Source: Oleidesulfovibrio alaskensis DSM 16109 (lineage in GTDB: Bacteria; Desulfobacterota; Desulfovibrionia; Desulfovibrionales; Desulfovibrionaceae). Taken from it: DNA of 64,000 nucleotides. Position numbers and translations under genes: made by a program. Shown in pieces: positions 1 through 7,625 of this stretch. The stretch covers positions 310,001 to 374,000 of the forward strand of contig NZ_AXWQ01000005.1 in assembly GCF_000482745.1 (NCBI RefSeq), written 5' to 3'. How positions within the stretch are numbered: the first letter of the stretch is position 1; the number at the start of each line of letters is the position of its first letter. The notes under the pieces are model-generated. The model was not told where the DNA came from. It searched no databases and worked only from the letters and a program-made list of their open reading frames with translations.

Positions 1-420
1 GAAGTGGAAGACATAGTTCATCCGGCTGTACGCCATAATCTGGAACAATTCTGGCTGGCGCACACCGGTGCCGCGCTGGCCGTGGCAGAAATACCTCTTT
101 TTCTTGAAACAGGCTGGAAAAAAGAAGCCGACGTGCTGGTGGGCATATTCACCCCGATGCACATGCGGCAGCAGCGTCTGCGGGAAAAACGCGGATGGAC
201 CGACGCAACCATAGCGTCCATGGATGCATGGCAATGGCCGGAAGCGGACAAAATGCGCGCCTGCGGCATGATTCTGGACAATTCCGGTCCGGAGACAGAA
301 CTACCCCGCAAGACGGCGGCGCTTGCCGCACAACTGGCAGTGCTGCGCATGCACAGACTGGACAGACTGGAAGCCCGCGCCAGAACACTCTGGAGTGTTC
401 CACCCGGCGGGCGGAAGTGA
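1..420 (+). CDS. coaE: Dephospho-CoA kinase, C-terminal part (5' end outside window)
   Basis: The frame is open from the first base, so this is the 3' part of a longer gene; the GTG at 4 is not a credible start. The 139 visible residues carry the second half of a CoaE fold: VAEIPLFLETG matches the family's conserved PLLFE strand. After it come the LID-helix stretch MRQQRLREKRGW and a late ADKMRACGMILDNSG segment, matching the AD..I.N.G end. CoaE phosphorylates dephospho-CoA with ATP in the last step of coenzyme A synthesis. The P-loop lies upstream of the window and cannot be checked. A short tail of about 40 residues follows the kinase core. The gene reads toward the rhomboid gene 60 bases on. 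Confidence 0.8.
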   Translation, partial: EVEDIVHPAVRHNLEQFWLAHTGAALAVAEIPLFLETGWKKEADVLVGIFTPMHMRQQRLREKRGWTDATIASMDAWQWPEADKMRACGMILDNSGPETELPRKTAALAAQLAVLRMHRLDRLEARARTLWSVPPGGRK

Positions 421-480
421 TAGGATACTCTTTGCGCAACATGCATACGCTGCCCGCACACACGGCATAACGGAGCTGCC

Positions 481-1227
481 ATGTTTCCCATCCGCGATTC
501 CATTCCGCGCGTCCACAAACCATGGGCCGTATGGAGCATACTGCTGCTCAACATCGCCGTATTCATGCTGCAGCAGGGCATGACGGAACAGATGCTTGTG
601 AGCTTTCTGCACCTGTACGGCGTGGTGCCCGCCCGCTTTACCTCACCGGAATGGGCACTTTTTGCCGGCTATCCGCGTGGGGGGTATATCGCATTTCTCA
701 CCCACATGTTCATTCACGGCGGCTGGCTGCACATTATTGCAAACATGTGGACGCTGTGGATTTTTGCCGACAACATTGAAGACGTGATGGGACCGGTGCG
801 GTTTGTGCTCTTTTATCTGGCATGCGGGCTGTCAGCCACTGTCGTGCATATTCTGTTCAACGCCGATTCCACCATACCGGTGGTCGGCGCTTCGGGCGCC
901 ATTGCCGGAGTAATGGGGGCCTATCTGCTGCTTTACCCCCATGCAAAGGTGTTCACGCTGATCCCCGTGCTGTTTTTTCCGCTGTTTTTCGAGCTTCCGG
1001 CCGCCATCTATCTGGGCATATGGTTTCTGACGCAGTTTTTTTCGGGGGTCACCAGCATAGTGGCCCCTCAGCAAGGGGGCGGTATAGCATGGTGGGCGCA
1101 TCTGGGCGGGTTTGCAGCCGGTATTGTGCTGCTGCCCTACTTCCGCCGCAATGACCGCTGTTACTTCTGCTACCGGCCGGATCCCGCGCGGCGTACCGCG
1201 GTGGTAGAACCGCCCCGCCGCGGCTGA
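481..1227 (+). CDS. Rhomboid family intramembrane serine protease
   Basis: A 248-residue polytopic membrane protein. The rhomboid signature is complete: HIIANMW around residues 84-90 supplies the oxyanion Asn, GASGAIAG places the catalytic Ser at 138, and WWAHLGGF gives the catalytic His at 207. The L1-loop motif before helix 2 is also plausible. Six hydrophobic helices can be drawn, starting near residue 17. The soluble C-terminus has a CYFC pair near residues 227-230, which could bind metal or form a disulfide; this is not part of the core family. Rhomboids cleave transmembrane helices of partner proteins, and no substrate is evident here. A start at ATG 481 fits the usual short N-terminus. 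Confidence 0.93.
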   Translation: MFPIRDSIPRVHKPWAVWSILLLNIAVFMLQQGMTEQMLVSFLHLYGVVPARFTSPEWALFAGYPRGGYIAFLTHMFIHGGWLHIIANMWTLWIFADNIEDVMGPVRFVLFYLACGLSATVVHILFNADSTIPVVGASGAIAGVMGAYLLLYPHAKVFTLIPVLFFPLFFELPAAIYLGIWFLTQFFSGVTSIVAPQQGGGIAWWAHLGGFAAGIVLLPYFRRNDRCYFCYRPDPARRTAVVEPPRRG

Positions 1228-1421
1228 TGTCTGCCTGCCCCGCACTGCGCGTAAATACACGCTCCGGTCAGCGACCGCTTTCGTTGACTTGCCCCCCCGT
1301 ATGCAGCATAACTACGTTCCGCCGACGGCGCTGCTGTCCATATTCCGCCCTGCACCGGTCCGGTCCGGCGCCTGTGGCAGCGGAGCGGCAGAAAACCGGC
1401 TCCTGCCGGTCTCCGCAGCAC

Positions 1422-1450
1422 GCACATGATCTCCGCACGGGATCATGTGC
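1422..1450 (+). promoter_or_regulatory. 10-bp inverted repeat upstream of sufC
   Basis: GCACATGATC (1422-1431) and GATCATGTGC (1441-1450) are exact reverse complements with a 9-base spacer. The dyad ends 59 bases before the sufC start. No T-run follows, so it is not an intrinsic terminator. It may be an operator for a dimeric regulator or a 5'-UTR hairpin. The rest of the 1228-1509 gap shows no gene. Confidence 0.5.
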
Positions 1451-1509
1451 CTACGGCTTTGCCGGAAACTGTTTCTGCGCCGCGGTAAATTCGCAAGTGG
1501 GGTTCACAC

Positions 1510-2292
1510 ATGCTTGAAATAAAAAATCTTCGTGTGAAGATCGGCGATGTTGAAGTGCTTAAAGGCATCAACCTGCACATCAACGACGGCGAAACCTTCA
1601 TTCTGTTCGGTCCCAACGGCTCCGGCAAAACCACGCTGCTGATGACGCTGATGGGCTTCGGCAATTATACCGTCACCGGCGGGCAGATACTTTTCAAAGG
1701 GCATGACATCACGCATATGCCCATGTACGAACGCGCCCGCCTCGGCATCGGCATGTCGTTCCAGCGTCCTCCCACCATCCACGGGCTGAAAACCCGCCAC
1801 ATGGTCCGCATGTGCGGACAGGGACGTGAAGTGGATGTGGACGGGCTGGCCCGCAAGGTCAATTTTGAAAATTTTCTTGAGCGCGACATCAACGCCGGTT
1901 TTTCCGGCGGCGAGATCAAACGGTCCGAGCTGCTCCAGCTTATGGCCCAGCAGCCCGACCTTGTTCTTTTTGACGAACCGGAATCCGGTGTCGACCTTGA
2001 GAACATGGCTCTGATAGGCAAAACAGCCCGCCAGCTGCTTGACGGTGTGCCCCCCGCAAGCTGCAGCATGAAAGAACACCGCGCCCGCTGTAAAACCGCC
2101 GGACTCATCATCACGCATACCGGCTATATTCTGGAATATGTCAACGCCGACCGCGGACAGGTCATGTACAATGGCCAGCTGTGCTGCGAAGCCCGCCCCC
2201 GTGACATTCTGGACCATATTTCCAAGCACGGCTACGAAGAATGCCTGCGCTGTCTCACCCCTACAGAGGGCACAATCAGGGAGACCATGTAA
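1510..2292 (+). CDS. sufC: SufC-type ABC ATPase for Fe-S cluster assembly
   Basis: A 260-residue soluble ABC ATPase. The Walker A GPNGSGKT is at 34-41, Q-loop Gln at 85, signature FSGGEIKRSE at 131-140, Walker B LVLFDE at 151-156 and H-loop His at 203. The signature variant FSGGEIKR is typical of SufC rather than of importers. It partners the SufB/SufD-family scaffold encoded 3 bases downstream, and ATP-driven dimerisation remodels that scaffold. Only these two genes occur, with no SufS or SufU nearby, as in the minimal two-component systems of anaerobes and archaea. The C-terminus carries Cys at 225, 226, 246 and 249, a cluster I do not associate with E. coli SufC. The long antisense frame over this pair is a codon-bias shadow. 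Confidence 0.93.
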   Translation: MLEIKNLRVKIGDVEVLKGINLHINDGETFILFGPNGSGKTTLLMTLMGFGNYTVTGGQILFKGHDITHMPMYERARLGIGMSFQRPPTIHGLKTRHMVRMCGQGREVDVDGLARKVNFENFLERDINAGFSGGEIKRSELLQLMAQQPDLVLFDEPESGVDLENMALIGKTARQLLDGVPPASCSMKEHRARCKTAGLIITHTGYILEYVNADRGQVMYNGQLCCEARPRDILDHISKHGYEECLRCLTPTEGTIRETM

Positions 2293-2295
2293 ATC

Positions 2296-3456
2296 ATGAG
2301 CAAGATAGATCTTTCGCGCTACGCCTTTGACGGCGGCACCGCCGATTCCATTGCCGACCTGACCACCCTTTCCAGCGAAGACAAACAGCGCCTTCTGTAC
2401 GCCGGTATCGACGTGAACCAGAACAAGCTGGGCGGCAGCTTCATGCACATGAACCACTCGGGTGTTCACTGCCAGAGCCGGCAGGAAGGCCTTGAAATCA
2501 TGGATATCAAGGACGCGTACAACAAGTACGACGGGCTGCCCGAATACTGGTGGAAAATGGTCGATCCCGACAAGGACGAATTTACCAGAGCTGCACACGA
2601 ACACCTGCATGGCGGCTACTTTATCCGTGCCCGCAAGGGCGTTAAGGTACAGGACCCCGTGCAGTCGTGCCTGTTTATCAAAGACAGCGGCCTTGCCCAG
2701 AACGTGCATAACATAGTCGTTGTGGAAGAAGGCGCCGAACTGCATGTGCTTTCCGGCTGTGCCACCGCTCACGGAGCCAAAGACACCGCCCATATGGGCA
2801 TATCTGAATTTTATGTGAAAAAAGGCGGCAAGCTGACGTTCACCATGATTCATAACTGGGGCGACGATACCGCCGTCCGCCCGCGCTCCGGCGGCGTGAT
2901 GGAAGAAGACTGCGTGTTTCTGTCCAACTACGTGCTGCTCAAGCCCGTCAGAGACCTGCAGATGTACCCCAGCATCACGCTGAACGGTTCCGGTTCCGTG
3001 GCGCGGTTCAACTCCGTCATGGTAACCCCTCCCGGCAGCTATGTGGACGCAGGCAACCGCATCATTCTTAACGCCCCCGACACACGCGCCGAAATCATCG
3101 CCCGTACGCTGACCACCGGCGGAACCGTCATCAACCGCGGATTCATCGGCGGCTACAATGTGCCTGCCAAAGGGCATCTGGAATGCAAAGGCCTTATTCT
3201 GGGTGGCGGACGCATCCATGCCATTCCCGAACTGGATGCCACCATCGACGGTGTGGAGCTGTCTCACGAGGCGGCCGTGGGCAAAATTGCGCAGGAAGAA
3301 ATTGAATACCTGATGGCCCGCGGGATGGACGAAGACGAAGCCACCTCCACCATTGTCCGCGGCTTTCTTAATGTGGACATCATGGGACTGCCGCACGAAC
3401 TGGAAGACGCCATCCGCCAGCAGATAGATCAGCTGGATGCCGGCGACGCCATGTAA
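2296..3456 (+). CDS. sufB: SufB/SufD-family Fe-S scaffold protein
   Basis: A 386-residue protein of the SufBD family. The beta-helix core occupies the middle, with glycine-rich turns such as GLILGGGRIHAIP. The family's C-terminal signature reads ELSHEAAVGKI and then EIEYLMARGMDEDEA. A Cys near residue 297 (LECKGL) sits just before that glycine-rich turn, where SufB has its cluster-ligand Cys. The protein is shorter than E. coli SufB (about 495 residues) and lacks most of the N-terminal part, as in minimal SufBC systems. It is translated 3 bases after sufC, with GGGAG within the sufC end. Whether to call it SufB or SufD is partly convention; with a single copy present, a homodimeric scaffold with SufC is the likely complex. 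Confidence 0.88.
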   Translation: MSKIDLSRYAFDGGTADSIADLTTLSSEDKQRLLYAGIDVNQNKLGGSFMHMNHSGVHCQSRQEGLEIMDIKDAYNKYDGLPEYWWKMVDPDKDEFTRAAHEHLHGGYFIRARKGVKVQDPVQSCLFIKDSGLAQNVHNIVVVEEGAELHVLSGCATAHGAKDTAHMGISEFYVKKGGKLTFTMIHNWGDDTAVRPRSGGVMEEDCVFLSNYVLLKPVRDLQMYPSITLNGSGSVARFNSVMVTPPGSYVDAGNRIILNAPDTRAEIIARTLTTGGTVINRGFIGGYNVPAKGHLECKGLILGGGRIHAIPELDATIDGVELSHEAAVGKIAQEEIEYLMARGMDEDEATSTIVRGFLNVDIMGLPHELEDAIRQQIDQLDAGDAM

Positions 3457-3488
3457 CCGCCCGCAGTTATCGCAGCACCGCTTGCAAG

Positions 3489-3516
3489 GCCCCGCGCATG
3501 TCGCGGGGCTTTCCTT
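3489..3516 (+). terminator. Intrinsic terminator after sufBD
   Basis: GCCCCGCG (3489-3496) pairs with CGCGGGGC (3502-3509) around a 5-base loop, followed by TTTCCTT. It ends the suf pair on plus, 30 bases after the stop. Confidence 0.7.
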
Positions 3517-3621
3517 ATGCGGCGCCGGTTGCACGCCTGCGGGTATTTATCTATTGTCGCGCAGACCGGAAACGGCTCTGTCCCGCCTCCGGCCGTTTCA
3601 ATTCATTACAAGGACCTGATC

Positions 3622-4071
3622 ATGCCGGGGTACAAAGCTCATCTGGCAGGGGGTGCCGCCGTAGCGGGCGGGGCACTGGGCGGCCTGCTGTATTGCGACA
3701 TCATATCGGCCTCTCCGCTCACGCTGGCGGCGTTGTTTTCGGTGGCACTGCTGGCCACCATGTTTCCCGATACCGATACAGAATCCAAAGGACAGAACCT
3801 TTTTTATGCCATCATGGCCACTGTGGACGTTGTTCTGATACTGAACAAAGAATACGAATGGGCAGCGCTGCTGGGGCTTTTTGCCATGCTGCCCGCGCTG
3901 GGCAAACACCGGGGCTGGACACACAGCTGGTGGGCCATGCTCATTGTTCCGCTTCCGCTTATTCTGCTGCCCATGGCGTTTTACCATACCCCATGGGAGG
4001 CAAGCATGCCGTTTTACCTTGCTGCGGTCACCGGCTACGGCACGCACCTTGTGCTTGATGCGCTGTTCTGA
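3622..4071 (+). CDS. Small YdjM/DUF457-like membrane protein, C-terminally short
   Basis: A 149-residue membrane protein starting at ATG 3622, which has AAGGA about 8 bases upstream; the reading frame runs further upstream without a ribosome site. It has the features of the YdjM (LexA-binding, 'metal-dependent hydrolase') family: an early KAHLAGG, MFPDTDTES after helix 2, the conserved HRGWTHS near residues 99-105 and a final THLVLDALF. Three or four hydrophobic helices are visible. Family members normally continue after the GxHLxxD helix with another loop and helix, whereas here the stop follows at once. It is either a short natural variant or a truncation. No catalytic activity is established for the family. 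Confidence 0.7.
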   Translation: MPGYKAHLAGGAAVAGGALGGLLYCDIISASPLTLAALFSVALLATMFPDTDTESKGQNLFYAIMATVDVVLILNKEYEWAALLGLFAMLPALGKHRGWTHSWWAMLIVPLPLILLPMAFYHTPWEASMPFYLAAVTGYGTHLVLDALF

Positions 4072-4107
4072 TGCCGCCGCCCGCGAGCGGGTGGATATGC
4101 CTTAAAT

Positions 4108-4145
4108 AAAAACAGGCCCGCAGAAGCTCTGCGGGCCTGTTTTTA
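4108..4145. terminator. Bidirectional intrinsic terminator
   Basis: ACAGGCCCGCAGA (4112-4124) and TCTGCGGGCCTGT (4128-4140) form a 13-bp stem with a 3-base loop, flanked by A-run and T-run on both sides. It separates the convergent YdjM-like gene and sppA. Confidence 0.9.
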
Positions 4146-4161
4146 TAAACGGTACAATCTG

Positions 4162-5124
4162 TTAACGGGCGTATTCCGGCGCCCACAGATAATAAAACCC
4201 TGTGGAAGGCACGTTAAGCGGACGGGCCAGCGGCATCTCCACAAGCGGAGCACTGCCTGCCTGCGCGGTGATGGTGTTGTACGGCGTATCGTTGGGGAAC
4301 GGTTCGCGGCGGTACACAACCACAGACGCCTCATCAAGACCGGCCAGTTCATGCGCGGCGGCAACGGCGTTGTCAAAGTAGCCTATGCTGTCCACAAGCC
4401 CGAGTTCAAGGGCTTCCCGCGCTGTCATTATGCGGGCGTCGGAATAGCTGGATTCCCTGCCCTGCAGTTCGCGGCGTTCGCTGACAAGCTTTATAAAGCG
4501 ACTGTTGAGCGTTGTGACCATATTCTGCAGAATGGCCTGCTCTTCGGGAGTGTTTTCCCTGAACGGCGAACCGATGTCTTTGTGCGCCCCGGACTTTGTA
4601 GTCACAGCCTGCACGCCTATCTTTTCCATCAGCCCCGTCACGTTGGGCCGCATGAAAATGGTCCCGATGCTGCCGGTGATGGTCGACGGATGCGCAATGA
4701 TACGGTCTGCGGCAATGGACACATAGTACCCGCCGGAAGTGGCCATATCCATTTGCAGGGCCACCACACGGGTGCCGGTACGCTGTTTGAAGCGCATTAT
4801 CTCATTATACAGCACATCGCTTGAGGTGACGCTGCCTCCGGGGGAGTCAACCGTAAGTATCACTGCGCGGACAGCGGGGTCCATTTCCGCCATACGCAGG
4901 CGGGCTACGACACTCTGCACCAGACCGGGCTTGTCGGCAAAAATTCCGCGTTCCGGTTTGTTATCGATAACACCGGCAACGGGCAGCACAACAATCTTTG
5001 CATCGCCGCTGCCCTGCAGCTGGTATTCTTTTAAAGCTTCGGGGCCGCCGAAAAGCTTGACCCCCGATGCGCATCCTGTGGCAAGCAATGACACAAGAAT
5101 CATAAAAACAGCCATATAACGCAT
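4162..5124 (-). CDS. sppA: Signal peptide peptidase SppA, lipoprotein form
   Basis: A 320-residue short-form SppA of clan SK (S49). The start at 5124 has CAGGAG upstream; the frame runs 26 codons further without support. The N-terminus is a lipoprotein signal with Cys18 in LLATGC. The core shows LTVDSPGGS (93-98), the nucleophile Ser130 in MATSGGYY and the general-base Lys182 in GAHKDIGSPF. This is the spacing of single-domain bacterial SppA. It degrades cleaved signal peptides in or at the membrane. Lipid anchoring instead of a transmembrane helix would place the protease on the periplasmic face; this is inferred from the lipobox, whose -3 residue is Ala and so not ideal. It is divergent from the smr gene across 99 bases. 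Confidence 0.92.
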   Translation of the reverse strand: MRYMAVFMILVSLLATGCASGVKLFGGPEALKEYQLQGSGDAKIVVLPVAGVIDNKPERGIFADKPGLVQSVVARLRMAEMDPAVRAVILTVDSPGGSVTSSDVLYNEIMRFKQRTGTRVVALQMDMATSGGYYVSIAADRIIAHPSTITGSIGTIFMRPNVTGLMEKIGVQAVTTKSGAHKDIGSPFRENTPEEQAILQNMVTTLNSRFIKLVSERRELQGRESSYSDARIMTAREALELGLVDSIGYFDNAVAAAHELAGLDEASVVVYRREPFPNDTPYNTITAQAGSAPLVEMPLARPLNVPSTGFYYLWAPEYAR

Positions 5125-5177
5125 ATAAAACTCCTGTAAGAACGGAAGATGAGAGTTGCAGTGATGCCGATTTAACC

Positions 5178-5206
5178 TTGACACCCCGTTCATCGGCGTC
5201 AAATAT
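5178..5206 (+). promoter_or_regulatory. Candidate sigma-70 promoter for the Smr gene
   Basis: A perfect TTGACA at 5178-5183 stands 17 bases from a weak -10 (AAATAT, 5201-5206), within the sppA/smr divergent region. The -10 matches only three of six positions and would leave a leader of about 10 bases. Confidence 0.3.
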
Positions 5207-5223
5207 CTGCTGTGGAGAATAGC

Positions 5224-6165
5224 ATGACCGACACATTTAACAATCCCTTTGCAGAAATTGACAACAACGAATTCCCCGAAGCAGAAAGGGAAGACCAGAC
5301 TGCAGGTACTGCTCCTGATGAAGAGCTGGACGACGCCGGACTTTTCGCACAGGCGTTGCAGGGACTCGAGCGTCCCGCAAAGGACAGAAATCAGGCTCCG
5401 CAGCAGGGCCGCAGAACCGCAGAACAGTCATCCGGCGGTATGCTGCTGGGAGAACATGAGGCTTTCAGACGCGTGCAGAACAGAACGCCCCGCTCCGGCA
5501 CGCAGGAGCGCAAGGACAAGGTGCAGCAGAAATCACGCGCGGCAGTGACCAGACGCGCCGCTCAGCCGGTTTCGACTCCGGACGACGATGCCCTGTTCGG
5601 ACAGGCAATGACGGGGGTTGCTCCGCTTACTTCCCGCGGGCGCGAAGTAAACCCGGAAGCCGCCCTGAATGCCAAAACCACGCTGTCGTCCGACCCGCGC
5701 GCAAGCCTGCAGGAATTTATGGAAGGCAAGGTGCAGTTCCAGATCGAATACACCGACGAATTCATTCAGGCGCATGTGCAGGGGCTTGATCCCGTCGTTA
5801 TGGGTAAAATGCGTGCGGGACACTACAGTCCCGAAGGTCATCTTGATCTGCACGGCCAGAACATCATCCAGTCGTATTCCGCCATGGTGCAGTTCATCCA
5901 GACAAGCTACACCAAAGGCAAGCGCTGTGTGCTGCTTATACCCGGACGCGGAAAGAACAGCCCCGAAGGTTACGGCGTTCTGCGGGACAAAGTGCAGACA
6001 TGGCTTACACGGGATCCGTTCAAACGGGTGGTACTGGCTTTCTGCACCGCCCAGCCCAAAGACGGCGGTGCCGGTGCCCTGTATGTGCTGCTGCGCAAAT
6101 TCAAAAAAAGCTCGGGGAAAATACACTGGAACCGCACCCCCAGCGATGCGGACCTGTTTCTGTAA
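5224..6165 (+). CDS. Smr-domain protein
   Basis: A 313-residue protein starting at ATG 5224, with GGAG six bases upstream; the GTG at 5212 overlaps that site and is unlikely. The first 170 residues are charged, Gln/Arg-rich and probably disordered. The C-terminal 110 residues are an Smr domain: HLDLHGQ (the conserved LDLHG), VLLIPGRGKNS (the GRG-type motif) and GGAGALYVLLRK near the end. Smr domains occur alone or at the C-terminus of MutS2. They act as nickases or as endonucleases on RNA, for example in ribosome collision rescue. No MutS2 part is present. Its cellular role here cannot be told from context. Confidence 0.9.
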   Translation: MTDTFNNPFAEIDNNEFPEAEREDQTAGTAPDEELDDAGLFAQALQGLERPAKDRNQAPQQGRRTAEQSSGGMLLGEHEAFRRVQNRTPRSGTQERKDKVQQKSRAAVTRRAAQPVSTPDDDALFGQAMTGVAPLTSRGREVNPEAALNAKTTLSSDPRASLQEFMEGKVQFQIEYTDEFIQAHVQGLDPVVMGKMRAGHYSPEGHLDLHGQNIIQSYSAMVQFIQTSYTKGKRCVLLIPGRGKNSPEGYGVLRDKVQTWLTRDPFKRVVLAFCTAQPKDGGAGALYVLLRKFKKSSGKIHWNRTPSDADLFL

Positions 6166-6264
6166 CACCCTGCGTTTTTCTGCCTGCTGCACGCCGCAAA
6201 GGCGCCTTGCATGCAGCCTGCCTCATTCTGTCTGTCCGGTCTGCCGGATTATTCTGCGCATCCC

Positions 6265-6300
6265 AAAAAAAAACGGGATGCCCTTTGCGGGCATCCCGTT
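6265..6300 (-). terminator. Intrinsic terminator of the proC operon
   Basis: AACGGGATGCCC (6272-6283) and GGGCATCCCGTT (6289-6300) form a 12-bp stem; on minus it runs into a T-tract made by the A-run at 6265-6273. It may also slow plus transcription from the smr gene. Confidence 0.88.
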
Positions 6301-6322
6301 GTATTCTCTGTTGCCGGCAGGG

Positions 6323-7126
6323 CTATCTGCGCATGGCCAGACCTTTTTCATAGGCTGCCAGCACGGCATCAATGATGTGTCCCCGCACAGCGGTGCGGTC
6401 AAGGTGGTTGGTTCCGGCTATGGTTGTTCCGGCCGGAGAAGTGACCATCTCGCGCAGCAGCGAAGGATGCATTCCCGTCTGTTCGGCCAGAGCGCACGAG
6501 CCGGAAAACAGCTCCGTCACCATTTCTGTGGCCTGCTGCCGCGTAAACCCTACGGTTACCGCGGCTTCGATGACAGCTTCCATCATATGAAAGACATAGG
6601 CGGGACCGCATCCGGCCACAGCGGTAAATGCCTCGAACTTCTGTTCGGGCAGTACAATCACCTTGCCGATGGCTGCAAACAGGTTCCGGACAGCGGTTGC
6701 GGCTTCTGCAGACAGGGCGGGATCGTCCAGACACATGCCGTAAATGCCCCTGCCGACCATGGCCGGCGTATTGGGCATCACCCGCACCACCGGGGCCGCC
6801 CCCTGAGCAGCGCTGCGCATGGCTTCCAGCGAAACACCGGCGGCAATGGAAACCAGCACCTTGCCGGCATCCAGAACAGGACGCACCTGCCCTATAACAT
6901 CGCAAATCTGATCAGGCTTGACGCCCAGCAGAATAATGTCGGCACGCCGCGCCAGCGCCACGGCATCAGGAGCAGGCTCAAGGCCTATTTCATCCCGCAG
7001 GGCTTCCACTTTCGGGGCACTGCGGTTAAAGCCGGCCAGCTGCAATCCTTCCACCCCGGCAAGACCGCGCATGATGGCGCCGCCCATGTTGCCGCAACCG
7101 ATACACCCCAGAACCGTATTTTTCAT
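6323..7126 (-). CDS. proC: Pyrroline-5-carboxylate reductase
   Basis: A 267-residue NADPH-dependent reductase for the last step of proline synthesis. The Rossmann motif GCGNMGG is near residues 10-16. ILLGVKPDQ and the VVRVMPNTPAMVGRG stretch are standard ProC features, and the C-terminal dimerisation region reads LREMVTSPAGTTIAG. Length is normal. Its ATG overlaps the ndk stop by one base (TGATG), so translation is probably coupled. It is the last gene of a minus-strand run that begins at 12282 and is closed by the terminator at 6265. Confidence 0.96.
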   Translation of the reverse strand: MKNTVLGCIGCGNMGGAIMRGLAGVEGLQLAGFNRSAPKVEALRDEIGLEPAPDAVALARRADIILLGVKPDQICDVIGQVRPVLDAGKVLVSIAAGVSLEAMRSAAQGAAPVVRVMPNTPAMVGRGIYGMCLDDPALSAEAATAVRNLFAAIGKVIVLPEQKFEAFTAVAGCGPAYVFHMMEAVIEAAVTVGFTRQQATEMVTELFSGSCALAEQTGMHPSLLREMVTSPAGTTIAGTNHLDRTAVRGHIIDAVLAAYEKGLAMRR

Positions 7127-7545
7127 CAGCCGGTTATCTCCATGGCGTTAAAGAAGTAGCCCATTTCAAATGCAGCAGTTTCGGCAGCGTCGGAACCGTG
7201 TACCGAGTTTGCCTCAAGTCCTTCTGCAAACTGTCTGCGAATGGTGCCTTCTGCCGCATTTTCAGGATTGGTGGCCCCCATCAGCTCACGCCAGCGGGCC
7301 ACGGCATTATCCCCTTCCAGCACCATGGCCACAATGGGGCCTGATGTCATGAAATCCGTCAGGCTGGCGAAAAAGGGGCGCTCTTTATGAACATGATAAA
7401 AGCCTTCGGCCTGCTCTCTTGTCAGCCGCATTTTTTTCATGGCGACCACGCGCAGTCCGTTCTGCTGAATGACGGACAGAATGGGGCCTTCAAGATTGCG
7501 TCTTGTGGCGTCAGGCTTGATGATGGCAAAGGTTCTTTCTGCCAT
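7126..7545 (-). CDS. ndk: Nucleoside diphosphate kinase
   Basis: A 139-residue Ndk starting at ATG 7545, preceded by GGAGGAACGAACAC; an in-frame extension of 21 codons upstream has no ribosome site. The family hallmark is present: the phospho-accepting His in NSVHGSDA near residue 117. The N-terminus AERTFAIIKPDA and the RPFF loop also fit. It transfers gamma-phosphate between nucleoside triphosphates and diphosphates. It is followed by proC with a one-base stop/start overlap and is 80 bases downstream of the deacetylase gene. Confidence 0.97.
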   Translation of the reverse strand: MAERTFAIIKPDATRRNLEGPILSVIQQNGLRVVAMKKMRLTREQAEGFYHVHKERPFFASLTDFMTSGPIVAMVLEGDNAVARWRELMGATNPENAAEGTIRRQFAEGLEANSVHGSDAAETAAFEMGYFFNAMEITG

Positions 7546-7625
7546 GTGTTCGTTCCTCCGATGCAGTGTGTTTGTGTGATGTGTGTGCATTAGGCACGCG
7601 GTACGCATCCGCGCGCCGACAGTGT

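Noticed and set aside
1504..3534. A 676-residue open frame on minus over sufC and sufBD
   Set aside because: It is antisense to two well-identified genes, rich in His/Val/Gly, without a ribosome site or family; a codon-bias shadow.
5669..7159. A 496-residue plus-strand open frame across smr and proC
   Set aside because: It crosses a terminator and two real genes in another frame; Arg/Ser/Cys composition is typical of shadows.
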